This document shows, one piece after another, positions 14,278-21,622 of a stretch of DNA of 26,979 nt. Numbering within the stretch: position 1 is the stretch's first letter; each line of letters starts with the position of its first letter. A program made the translations under genes and the position numbers. Source of the DNA: Leptolyngbyaceae cyanobacterium SM1_3_5 (GTDB taxonomy: Bacteria; Cyanobacteriota; Cyanobacteriia; Elainellales; Elainellaceae); the NCBI GenBank assembly GCA_012031475.1, contig JAAUTJ010000007.1:1-26979 (forward strand), in the 5' to 3' direction. The notes under the pieces were generated by a model. That model did no database searches and was not told the DNA's origin. It saw only the letters and a program-made list of their open reading frames with translations.

Positions 14278-14620
14278 TGCTACTTCTCCTTTCGGTAAAG
14301 TTATTGCTCCAGCGATTCGGATCTGGTTCGTACAGCGTGATGATTTTGATCAGTGGACGGGAGGGATAGCTGCATTGAATGTGAAGTGGACGACCGCGAA
14401 GCGCTCCCGGAACGGTATCACCCTCCGTCACTCCACAAATCAAACAACTAGCGCCATACTTATCTTCAGGATAATCCTCAATGACTTGTCCGGTAGCAAT
14501 CGCCTCCCGAACTTCCTGAACCTGTATGCCTCTGAGAATTGACTGATCGACTGCGTGTTTAGAGAATTCAAACTCATCAGCGGCAATCTTTTGACGAATT
14601 TCTTCAATGAGCGTTGTCAT
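14258..14620 (-). CDS. DUF4258 protein, probable toxin (second cassette)
   Basis: Intact 120-residue DUF4258 protein from ATG 14620, the same start as copy 1: MTTLIEEIRQKIAADEFEFS, LRGIQVQEVREAIATGQVIE, DYPEDKYGASCLICGVT, GRPLHIQCSYPSRPLIKIIT and LYEPDPNRW. Between GVTEG and RGRPLH it carries DTVPGAL, encoded by the 24-nt HIP1-type repeat; without it the text would read GVTEGGRPLHIQCSY, normal for the family. DUF4258 proteins are related to RelE/BrnT-type toxins and are often followed by YgiT-like antitoxins; toxicity here is inferred. The frame is open upstream to 14779 but lacks family similarity there. Confidence 0.82.
   Translation of the reverse strand: MTTLIEEIRQKIAADEFEFSKHAVDQSILRGIQVQEVREAIATGQVIEDYPEDKYGASCLICGVTEGDTVPGALRGRPLHIQCSYPSRPLIKIITLYEPDPNRWSNNFTERRSSNDESRE
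14393..14421. repeat. HIP1-type short repeat, 19-nt core, inside DUF4258 copy 2
   Basis: ACCGC-(19-nt core GAAGCGCTCCCGGAACGGT, 14398-14416)-ATCAC. The core is identical to that in copy 1 (11585) and the flanks are diverged. Net addition 24 nt, in frame. Confidence 0.82.
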
Positions 14621-14653
14621 CTCTCGATCGTATCGAATCAGTGACACGAAGCG

Positions 14654-14680
14654 ATCGCACAGCTTGCGGTACGGTATCGC
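14654..14680. repeat. HIP1-flanked short repeat, 17-nt core, intergenic
   Basis: GCG-ATCGC-(17-nt core ACAGCTTGCGGTACGGT)-ATCGC-CCTCCCTCC. Empty versions of the same context (AAGCGATCGCCCTCCCTCC) occur at 11889 and 14027. Net addition 22 nt. Confidence 0.87.
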
Positions 14681-14809
14681 CCTCCCTCCAATCAACCCCG
14701 ATCGCCCCCATCCATCCCACAAAAGCGATCGCCCCTCACAAAACACCATTGCTTGAGGAGTGAGAAATGATCGCAGCATAAAGATTAGATTTGCGAAAAT
14801 AGGTTGAAA

Positions 14810-15427
14810 CTAGAGCAGCAACCAATCATCTTTTACTTCAGTAACAATCGCGCTGAGAAAATTCTTAAGAGTTGGTTCATGCTTGAACTTTCCGCGATTA
14901 ATATGGCTGAAGTTTTCCCACTCTGCAAATGTCCAACCAACAGGTGGATCTTCATCTTCCCTAGTTATGTCTAAAAGAGGCGATGAACTAGGAATAGAAT
15001 ATGCTCCCAATTCGAGAGTGAAGTATCTTCGCAGCCAGTCAGACGGTTGATTTTCATCCATCAAAAAAGCGATAGCAGTGTATAAAGCTTCGCCAGTAGT
15101 TCTAGGTGCTGGCATTGTGAAATAAATTAATCCAAGCTCATCAGACATCTTGACAAATTGACAAACTGGTTGAACAGCGAGCGAATAGTAGCACAACGAA
15201 TTATCACCAGCATTCTTACTCCAAATTTGAGAAATCCAGTCTTGGATTGAACCGTTGATACAACTAGCAATCAAATCACTGAACTGCTTTTCAACAAGAT
15301 GTTGAATTAATTTGTGAGCAAAGTCGTAGTGCTGACGATGCAGTAATTCTTGCAGCTTTGCCGCTGAAATCTCGCCCATCTGCATGATTTCTTTGAGCCG
15401 TGCTTGCATTAAATCTTCGTTATTCAT
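14810..15427 (-). CDS. Hypothetical protein, function unknown
   Basis: 205-residue soluble protein, not recognised. The N-terminal 60 residues look helical (MNNEDLMQARLKEIMQMGEI, then LLHRQHYDFAHKLIQHLVEK); the rest is mixed with acidic and aromatic patches (TREDEDPPVGWTFAEWENFS). No signal peptide or membrane segment. The frame is intact. It lies at the clpB-proximal edge of the toxin-antitoxin island, its start about 208 bp before the second copy of the clpB direct repeat. It could be an accessory or immunity-type protein, but nothing in the sequence shows this. Confidence 0.7.
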   Translation of the reverse strand: MNNEDLMQARLKEIMQMGEISAAKLQELLHRQHYDFAHKLIQHLVEKQFSDLIASCINGSIQDWISQIWSKNAGDNSLCYYSLAVQPVCQFVKMSDELGLIYFTMPAPRTTGEALYTAIAFLMDENQPSDWLRRYFTLELGAYSIPSSSPLLDITREDEDPPVGWTFAEWENFSHINRGKFKHEPTLKNFLSAIVTEVKDDWLLL

Positions 15428-15635
15428 GAAACTTCTCTTTTTGAAAGATTATTGTTTGCTTTGGCTGCATTGAGTTGTTTAAATTCAAATGTCCTCTCAA
15501 GTTCTTCTTTCATACATAGAAGAAACCCGGAAATTTGCTCTACCTATTTTACTGATTTTCCGTAAATTCACGGGGCTTCATTGGAACTTCATGTAGAACT
15601 AATTCAACATACGCTCACAGAAGAGTTTAAGTAGA
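15428..15635. other. AT-rich intergenic stretch
   Basis: Less GC-rich than its surroundings, without HIP1 sites or a convincing coding frame. It ends where the clpB-associated direct repeat begins. Confidence 0.5.
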
Positions 15636-15920
15636 AGGACGGCAATACCCCCAGACTCGATCGCAAAACCCGATCGCCTCGTACCCTCACCGCTGCATAC
15701 AATTGGAGCATCCGCAGAAAGGATGAGGGTCGGCTTAGCGTGGCGTGTCACCCTGATCCCCAACCCCTAATTCCTAACTCCTAGACTTATGCAGCCAACC
15801 AACCCCAATCAACTTTACCGAAAAAGGCGTGGGAGGCGATTACCCGTACTCCCGACGTAGCCAAGCAAGCGCAGCACCAGCAGATCGAATCCGAGCATTT
15901 GATGCGATCGCTGCTCGATC
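15636..15920 (+). repeat. Direct repeat: clpB upstream and 5' region (copy 2, attached to clpB)
   Basis: Partner of 12440-12741. The shared upstream part contains CCCTCACC and GGATGAGGG about 40 bases apart, able to pair as a long hairpin in a transcript, and CATACAATTGGAGCATCC. Being conserved in both copies, it may include the clpB promoter or leader. Confidence 0.9.
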
Positions 15921-18411
15921 AAGAAGGACTAACCGCGAGCATCTTGAGCAAAGCAGGCATCAACACGCAAAAGCTGCGCGACTATACTGATGACTTTATT
16001 AGCCGCCAGCCGAAAGTTTCCGGTGCGGGAACGTCCGTGTATCTGGGGCGATCGCTCGATACCTTGCTCGATCGCGCCGAAGCGTTTCGCAAAGAATTTG
16101 GTGACGAGTTTATATCGATCGAGCATTTGCTGTTGGGATATGCAAAAGACGATCGATTTGGTAAGGCGATGCTTCAAGAGTTTCGCTTAGATGAAAACAA
16201 GCTGCGCCGCACGATCGAACAGGTAAGAGGCAATCAAAAAGTGACCGACCAGAACCCCGAAGGAAAATACGAAGCGTTGGAAAAGTACGGTCGCGATCTG
16301 ACGCAGTACGCTCGCGAAGGCAAGCTCGATCCCGTGATTGGACGAGACGACGAAATTCGCCGCACGATTCAGATTTTGTCGCGCCGCACGAAAAATAACC
16401 CCGTCCTGATTGGCGAACCCGGAGTCGGGAAGACCGCGATCGCGGAAGGACTCGCCCAGCGAATTGTCAGCGGCGACGTACCGCAGTCGCTCCAAGACCG
16501 CAAGCTGATCGCGCTCGACATGGGCGCACTGATCGCTGGAGCCAAATATCGCGGCGAATTTGAAGAACGACTCAAAGCCGTCCTCAAAGAAGTCACCGAT
16601 TCTCGCGGCACGATCATTCTATTTATTGACGAAATTCACACGGTCGTCGGCGCGGGTGCAACGCAGGGCGCAATGGATGCCGGAAACTTGCTGAAGCCGA
16701 TGCTGGCGCGGGGCGAACTCCGCTGCATCGGGGCAACCACGCTGGACGAATACCGCAAATACATCGAGAAGGATGCCGCTCTGGAACGGCGATTCCAGCA
16801 GGTCTACGTGGATCAGCCGACAGTGGAAGACACGGTTTCGATTCTGCGCGGCCTGAAGGAACGCTATGAAGTGCATCACGGGGTGAAGATTTCGGACAGT
16901 GCCCTCGTTGCCGCTGCCGCACTTTCGACCCGCTACATCTCCGATCGATTCCTGCCCGACAAGGCGATCGATCTGGTAGACGAAGCCGCTGCGAAGCTGA
17001 AGATGGAAATCACCTCGAAGCCGGAAGAGTTGGATGAAGTCGATCGCAAAGTGCTTCAGCTTGAGATGGAGCGGCTTTCACTTCAGAAGGAAACCGATCG
17101 CGCCTCTCGCGATCGACTAGAGCGCATCGAGAAGGAACTGGGCGATCTGAAGGAAACTCAATCCGCGCTGAATGCTCAGTGGCAGGCGGAAAAGGATGTG
17201 ATTACGCACATTCAAAAGCTGAAGGAAGAACTCGATCGCCTTAAACGTCGAGGTTGCTCAGGCCGAACGCGACTACGACCTCAACCGGGCTGCGGAACTC
17301 AAGTACGGTAAATCTACGGACATCCAGCGGCAGCTTGAAGAAGCCGAGCGGAAGCTGGCGGAAACGCAGACGACGGGTAAGTCGATGCTGCGCGAAGAAG
17401 TCACCGAGGCCGACATCGCCGAAATCATCTCGAAGTGGACAGGCATCCCGATCAGCAAACTGGTCGAATCGGAAATGCACAAGCTCCTACAGCTTGAAGA
17501 CGAACTGCACAAGCGCGTCATCGGTCAGGCGAAGCGGTGACGGCGGTTGCGGATGCAATTCAGCGATCGCGGGCTGGACTTGCCGACCCCAACCGCCCCA
17601 CAGCGAGCTTCATCTTCCTTGGCCCAACGGGAGTCGGCAAAACCGAACTCGCCAAAGCCCTTGCCGCTTATCTGTTCGATACGGAAGAAGCCCTCGTCCG
17701 CATCGATATGTCAGAATATATGGAGAAGCATTCGGTTTCGCGCCTGATTGGTGCGCCTCCCGGATACGTCGGCTACGACGAAGGCGGCCAGCTTACCGAG
17801 TCGATTCGCCGCCGCCCCTATGCCGTGATTCTGTTTGACGAAATCGAAAAGGCGCACCCGGACGTATTCAACGTCATGCTGCAAATTCTCGATGATGGTC
17901 GCGTCACAGATTCGCAAGGCCACACGGTCGATTTCAAGAACTCCGTGATCATCATGACCAGCAACATCGGCTCTCAGTATATTCTCGATGTTGCGGGTGA
18001 CGATCGCCACTACGACGAGATGCGCGGTCGCGTCATGGAAGCCATGCGCCAAAGCTTCCGCCCCGAATTCCTCAACCGCATTGACGAAATCATCATCTTT
18101 CACGGCCTCAACAAGGCGGAACTACGCGAGATCGTCAAGCTGCAAGTTGAGCGGCTGGGTCGGAGGCTGGGCGATCGCAAGATGTCCCTCCGCCTCTCAG
18201 ATACTGCCCTCGACTTCCTCGCTGAAGTCGGCTACGACCCCGTCTACGGCGCACGCCCCTCAAGCGAGCCATCCAGCGCGAACTCGAAACGCAAATTGCC
18301 AAATCGATCCTGCGTGGCGATTTCTCCGATGGCGATGTCATCTTCGTAGATGTCGAAAACGAACGCTTAGCTTTCAAACGTCTCCCCTCTGAGTTGGTCA
18401 CGGCTCAGTGA
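15789..18411 (+). CDS. clpB: ClpB disaggregase, five apparent indels
   Basis: Hexameric AAA+ chaperone that, with the DnaK system, extracts proteins from aggregates. ATG 15789 begins MQPTNPNQ. Blocks in order: Clp N-domain; Walker A1 GEPGVGKT and Walker B1 LFIDEIH; coiled-coil M-domain (LQLEMERLSLQKETDRASRD); Walker A2 GPTGVGKT, Walker B2 LFDEIEKAH; sensor region LNRIDEIIIFHGL; C-terminus LPSELVTAQ at 18411. About 873 residues, normal. The frame needs correction near 15813 and 15823 (extra C, extra A), 17243 (extra A), 17533 (missing base) and 18258 (missing C). The number of indels and their often homopolymer positions argue for sequence error rather than decay; the decayed copy at 12591 lacks the first two. 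A strong terminator follows. Confidence 0.93.
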
Positions 18412-18431
18412 GGACCAAATCTCATCATCCT

Positions 18432-18461
18432 GGGGTGGGCAATTTGTCCGCCCCTTTTTTT
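18432..18461 (+). terminator. Rho-independent terminator after clpB
   Basis: Stem GGGGTGGGCA / TGTCCGCCCC with a short loop, followed by a T run. Nearly the same sequence serves as terminator at 19444-19470. Confidence 0.88.
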
Positions 18462-18475
18462 GTCAAAATAATGCG

Positions 18476-19014
18476 ATGAACGATGCCCCGGAATTGAGAT
18501 TGACGCAGCTTGGCGAAGGACTTCCTGCCATTACTTCATCCTTCGGTGCTGCCTTAGCCGAAGCCTGTGCAATCTGCCTGAATGATCAAGGGCATCCGCA
18601 AGGAATCGAACTGCACGTTAGTGGCAACTTTTCAGCCCGCTTTAAGCTCTATTGGCAACCCGTGACTGACCAAATGCTGCGCTGCTGGAACGATGAGGAA
18701 TTCACGACCGAGCAGGCGGCTTACGGCATTGCGTTTATGCTAGTTAAAAAGCTGACTGGCTTTACGGTCATTGAGCGATCGCGCCGAGGAACCGGATTCG
18801 ACTACTGGTTAGGCAACGAACCGACAGCCAATGATCTACCCTTCAAAAACAGGTACGTCTAGAAGTTTCTGGCATCCGCAAAGGCGATGACAGCCGAGTT
18901 AGAGCTAGAGTAAAACAAAAGCGTGAGCAAACCAACCCTTCTGATGGTGAATTGCCAGCTTACATCGTTGTCGTTGAGTTTAGTAAACCCTTGTCGGTGA
19001 TGGTGCAGAAATGA
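18476..19014 (+). CDS. Conserved hypothetical protein, one frameshift
   Basis: About 179 residues after correction. As written it stops at 18862 (PFKNRYV). One extra C before AAAAACAGG restores PFQKQVRLEVSGIRKGDD and a C-terminal part ending LSVMVQK at 19014. Blocks: LRLTQLGEGLPAITSSFGAA, LYWQPVTDQMLRCWNDEEF, then RSRRGTGFDYWLG. No signal peptide or membrane helix. Its stop overlaps the start of the following gene (ATGA), so the two are co-translated and probably cooperate. The pair resembles a conserved cyanobacterial gene pair, from memory; no function is known to me. Confidence 0.75.
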
Positions 19015-19421
19015 ATCGAATTCAAGCTTTGCATCAACAAGCAATGGATTTGGCGGAAGCTGCATTTACTGCCAAACTGAGAGGCGATACCGTTCCGGGA
19101 GCGCAGAGCGATCGCACCCAAGCCGATCAGCTTCTACGACAAGCATTTGCCAAAGAATCTGAAGCCGCTGCACTTGTGGCGAATGATCTCGACGCAGAAC
19201 CAACGCGATCGGTTCTACATCGCAGCGCGGCTTCATTGGCGATCGACTGTGGAGAATTCCAAGCAGCAGAACGCTTAATTGCCACTGCTTTGACCGGAAA
19301 CCCACCTAAAGAAATTGCAGAAGAACTCAGAGACTTATTTATTCAAATTAATCTACGCCACTATTTTGAACGGCATGGAATCGCTTTGGAAGAATTGCCG
19401 AACTCTCTACAGGTGATTTAG
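19011..19421 (+). CDS. Helical TPR-like hypothetical protein with 8-codon repeat insertion
   Basis: 136-residue helical protein: MNRIQALHQQAMDLAEAAF, then LLRQAFAKESEAAALVANDL, EPTRSVLHRSAASLAIDCG and EFQAAERLIATALTGNPPKE, a pattern like tetratricopeptide helices. Between AKLRG and DRTQADQLL it carries DTVPGAQS, encoded exactly by a 24-nt repeat (19084-19112) between two GCGAT copies; removing 24 nt gives AKLRGDRTQADQLLRQAF and restores a GCGATCGC site. It overlaps the upstream gene by four bases and is followed by a terminator. Function unknown. Confidence 0.8.
   Translation: MNRIQALHQQAMDLAEAAFTAKLRGDTVPGAQSDRTQADQLLRQAFAKESEAAALVANDLDAEPTRSVLHRSAASLAIDCGEFQAAERLIATALTGNPPKEIAEELRDLFIQINLRHYFERHGIALEELPNSLQVI
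19084..19112. repeat. HIP1-flanked short repeat, 19-nt core, inside a coding region
   Basis: GCGAT (19084-19088), core ACCGTTCCGGGAGCGCAGA (19089-19107), GCGAT (19108-19112). It is inverted relative to the intergenic copies. The cleanest in-frame example: excision of 24 nt leaves GGCGATCGC. Confidence 0.9.
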
Positions 19422-19443
19422 GGCGATCGAATCTCATAATTTT

Positions 19444-19470
19444 GGGGTGGGCAATCTGTCCACCCTTTTT
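19444..19470 (+). terminator. Rho-independent terminator after the two-gene unit
   Basis: Stem GGGTGGGCA / TGTCCACCC with a short ATC loop and five T. The flanking ATCTCAT and the stem closely match the clpB terminator. Confidence 0.85.
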
Positions 19471-19488
19471 GTGGCAGCGCTACGAATT

Positions 19489-19698
19489 TTAATCCTGCTT
19501 CAAGCGGATCAGCCGAAACAACTCTTCAGAAATGCTTTTCGCCAAAGTTGATTCCATCGGGCAGCTTACCGTGCGCTGTTCGGACTGAAACCATTCGATC
19601 GCCTCTTCTAACTGCTGAACCGAGTACGGCTCCTGCGTCAGCATCCGAATCAACAGGTTTTCCACAATCAAGGCTTGTGAATCGTTGAGAACCAGCAT
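19489..19698 (-). CDS. Small hypothetical protein
   Basis: 69 residues, soluble and largely helical: MLVLNDSQALIVENLLIRML, EPYSVQQLEEAIEWFQSEQR, then AKSISEELFRLIRLKQD. Not recognised. It starts one base after the stop of the preceding 47-residue gene, and AGGAGGC lies a few bases before its ATG as a strong ribosome-binding site, which supports both the start and a two-gene operon. Confidence 0.65.
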   Translation of the reverse strand: MLVLNDSQALIVENLLIRMLTQEPYSVQQLEEAIEWFQSEQRTVSCPMESTLAKSISEELFRLIRLKQD

Positions 19699-19699
19699 T

Positions 19700-19843
19700 T
19701 TAGCGGCCTCCTTTCTCGGCTTTCGCCAAAATTACCAGGGCTTTGTCGATGTCTCGAACCTTGATCGATCGCAGGGCAGTCAAGATCGATCGCAACAAAG
19801 CAACTTCATCGTCTGAAAGCGTGACCATCTTTGATATCTCCAT
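19700..19843 (-). CDS. Very small hypothetical protein (47 aa)
   Basis: Encodes MEISKMVTLSDDEVALLRSI then LTALRSIKVRDIDKALVILA and KAEKGGR. It is too short for usual gene callers but codon use fits, and its end overlaps the ribosome-binding site AGGAGGC of the next gene. The internal ATG (MVTLSDDEVALL) is an alternative start. Together with the following gene it forms a small operon divergent from the ribbon-helix-helix genes. Function unknown. Confidence 0.55.
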   Translation of the reverse strand: MEISKMVTLSDDEVALLRSILTALRSIKVRDIDKALVILAKAEKGGR

Positions 19844-19971
19844 AAAAAAGTTTGCTCAGATGTCCCTACGGATATCTAAGAGATTTCGGTCACTTCAAAT
19901 CATCTCATAGTGACGCACAAACTCGCAAGTATATACGTCCTTAAACTAGCGGACATGACATGATCAGAGGT

Positions 19972-20166
19972 ATGGCGCAAAAGAAACGAAACAAGGTGGA
20001 AATTCGGGCATACATCCCAAAAGAGCTAGATAAGCTGGTTCGATCGCTGGCAACGCTCAGGGATGAAACCTTGTCGGCTGTGATTGAGGAAAGCCTAGAA
20101 AAGTGGATTACTGAAGACCAAAACTTGCAGCTTAGAGACAAGCACAATTTAGACGAAATCGATTAG
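19972..20166 (+). CDS. Ribbon-helix-helix-like small protein 1
   Basis: 64 residues: MAQKKRNKVEIRAYIPKELD, then KLVRSLATLRDETLSAVIEE and SLEKWITEDQ, a CopG/Arc-type pattern of a short beta strand and two helices, suggesting a DNA-binding dimer. The start at 19972 aligns with the paralogous gene next to it; ATG 19960 in the same frame would add four residues. It is the first gene of an operon with a second such gene and a pentapeptide-repeat gene, so it may be the operon's own repressor. Confidence 0.72.
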   Translation: MAQKKRNKVEIRAYIPKELDKLVRSLATLRDETLSAVIEESLEKWITEDQNLQLRDKHNLDEID

Positions 20167-20179
20167 GGCTGAACAATCA

Positions 20180-20386
20180 GTGGCCGCAAAAAAACGGAAG
20201 CCAGAGATTCGAGTGTTTGTTGAGGAGGATTTAGATCGCCGTCTCAAGGCACTTGCGGGTCTCAAAGACACTTCGTTAAGCGGTTTGGTGAATGAGGCGA
20301 TCGAGTTCTACATCAACCACAATGCTGAGGCGCAAAGGTTGATTAAGCGGTTCAACTTGGAAGATCTCAGTGATTTGGAAGAATAA
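20180..20386 (+). CDS. Ribbon-helix-helix-like small protein 2
   Basis: 68 residues from GTG 20180: MAAKKRKPEIRVFVEEDLDR, then RLKALAGLKDTSLSGLVNEA and IEFYINHNAEAQR, clearly similar in pattern to the preceding gene (basic start, EIRxxxxxxL strand, SLSxLVNEAIE helix). Acidic tail LEDLSDLEE. Thirteen bases separate it from the first gene and eleven from the pentapeptide gene. Two related regulators in tandem could form a heterodimer; this is speculation. Confidence 0.72.
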   Translation: MAAKKRKPEIRVFVEEDLDRRLKALAGLKDTSLSGLVNEAIEFYINHNAEAQRLIKRFNLEDLSDLEE

Positions 20387-20397
20387 TGTAAAGAGCG

Positions 20398-21348
20398 ATG
20401 GCAGACAAAGAGCATTTGAGGATTTTGCGGGGAGGGGTCGATCGCTGGAACCAATGGCGACAGAAGAATCCTGACTTACAACCTGATCTTAGCGATGCCA
20501 ATCTCAGCGAGGCTAACCTCTTCGTTGTCAACTTCCGCAATGCTAACCTCCGCACTGCCTACCTTAGCGATGCCAACCTCCGCAGCGCCAACCTCCATAG
20601 CGCCGACCTCCGCGATGCCTACCTCAGTGATGCCAACCTTAGCAATGCCAACCTTAGCAATGCTAAGCTCAGCGGTGCTGTCCTAAAAAGGACTCAGGCT
20701 CCAGGTGCTAATTTTCAAAAAGCAGACCTAACTGGAATTACTATAGAAGATTGGAATATTAGTAGTACAAAAAAACTAGACGATGTAATTTGTAAATACA
20801 TCTTTTTCAAGGAGGTAAGGCAAGAACGTCGCTCTAGCGATTGCACCAAAACTTTTGCTCCAGGAGACTTCGCAAAACTAGTTCAAAAATCTCTAGAAAC
20901 AGTCGATCTAATCTTCAGCAACGGTATCGACTGGAAAGCTTTCTTTCAATCATTTGGAGATTTGCAAGTTGAGTATGGCGATCGCCCCATATTTATCCAA
21001 GCGATCGAAAACAAAAACGATGGCACTTTCGTAATTCGCCTCAATGTTCCACCCGATTTAGACAAAGGGGCGATCAAGCGTCAAGCAATGAAACTGTATG
21101 AAACAAAGCGACTTGAATTGGAAGCTTGGTATCGATCGACGTTGCACTTGAAAGATGAACAAATTGAAGATTTACGTCAGCACAATAAAGATTTAATGGA
21201 ACTTGCTAGGTTAAAACCAAACCAACCTATTCAGAACTACATTAACTCGAACGTCACTCATCAACATGGGCAGGGTGATAATTTTGGAGGCGATCGCATT
21301 CAGGGCAACAAGGTGATTGGCGATCGCGATGAAACTTCCGAACGCTGA
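20398..21348 (+). CDS. Pentapeptide-repeat protein with cyanobacterial C-terminal domain
   Basis: 316 residues. After an N-terminal helix (LRILRGGVDRWNQWRQKNPD) come about 16 pentapeptide repeats of A(D/N)LXX type, residues about 31-110 (LSDANLSEANLFVVNFRNAN and onward), which fold as a quadrilateral beta helix. The C-terminal part (LETVDLIFSNGIDWKAFFQS, then RLELEAWYRSTLHLKDEQIE) is a domain often found in cyanobacterial pentapeptide, caspase-like and NTPase proteins; its role is unclear. A glycine-rich tail (HQHGQGDNFGGDRIQGNKVI) ends the protein. It is downstream of two RHH-like genes and overlaps the next gene. An adaptor or effector role is possible but unproven. Confidence 0.85.
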   Translation: MADKEHLRILRGGVDRWNQWRQKNPDLQPDLSDANLSEANLFVVNFRNANLRTAYLSDANLRSANLHSADLRDAYLSDANLSNANLSNAKLSGAVLKRTQAPGANFQKADLTGITIEDWNISSTKKLDDVICKYIFFKEVRQERRSSDCTKTFAPGDFAKLVQKSLETVDLIFSNGIDWKAFFQSFGDLQVEYGDRPIFIQAIENKNDGTFVIRLNVPPDLDKGAIKRQAMKLYETKRLELEAWYRSTLHLKDEQIEDLRQHNKDLMELARLKPNQPIQNYINSNVTHQHGQGDNFGGDRIQGNKVIGDRDETSER

Positions 21349-21622
21349 AGCCACCTTCATTGATCTTGCCAAGCTGCAAAACTACAGCCTCAACTTGCAG
21401 CACGATCGCGGCCAACACAAAGCCCGATTATTTGCCGCTATTCTGGGATTAAGCAGCGACGACACAGAATCCTACGAGGGGGCTACAAGCGCCACTTTTG
21501 AGAAGTATTCCTCACAAGCTGAAAGCCAGTGTATGGAAGCCGTTGCGCCACCTTCTACCCCAAAACGAGCAGCGATCATCGCGAAAGCGGCTTTCTGCCC
21601 AAAATGCACTCGCTTGGTGTAA
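21329..21622 (+). pseudogene. DUF6883-like protein, C-terminally truncated
   Basis: Starts MKLPNAEATFIDLAKLQNYS, then RGQHKARLFAAILGLSSDDT, which agrees with the N-terminal half of DUF6883 proteins (pattern MKLPNAE-(3)-VDxxKLxxYxLxxxHxRGxHKARvFaxxLGL). After about residue 46 similarity stops and the frame runs through unrelated sequence (ESYEGATSATFEKY) into the antisense of the AraC gene, ending at 21622. The expected second half is absent, so a deletion joined this gene to the regulator's 3' flank. It overlaps the end of the pentapeptide gene by 20 bases, typical of coupled genes. The function of DUF6883 is unknown to me. Confidence 0.65.

Noticed and set aside
14621..14779. N-terminal extension of the second DUF4258 gene
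   Set aside because: The frame is open but runs through HIP1-rich repeats; the first cassette and the family pattern begin at MTTLIEE (14620).
17254..17838. Open frame overlapping clpB on the same strand
   Set aside because: Arg/Ser-rich translation of the wrong clpB frame; the ClpB motifs lie in the other frames after indel correction.
19860..19945. Operator for the RHH-like proteins (GTCC/GGAC inverted motif between the divergent operons)
   Set aside because: Only four to five matching bases per arm; too short to separate from chance.
20931..20950. AACGGTATCGAC in the pentapeptide gene as another copy of the HIP1-flanked repeat
   Set aside because: Only GGTATCGA matches; it encodes the conserved SNGIDW segment and has no second flanking half-site.
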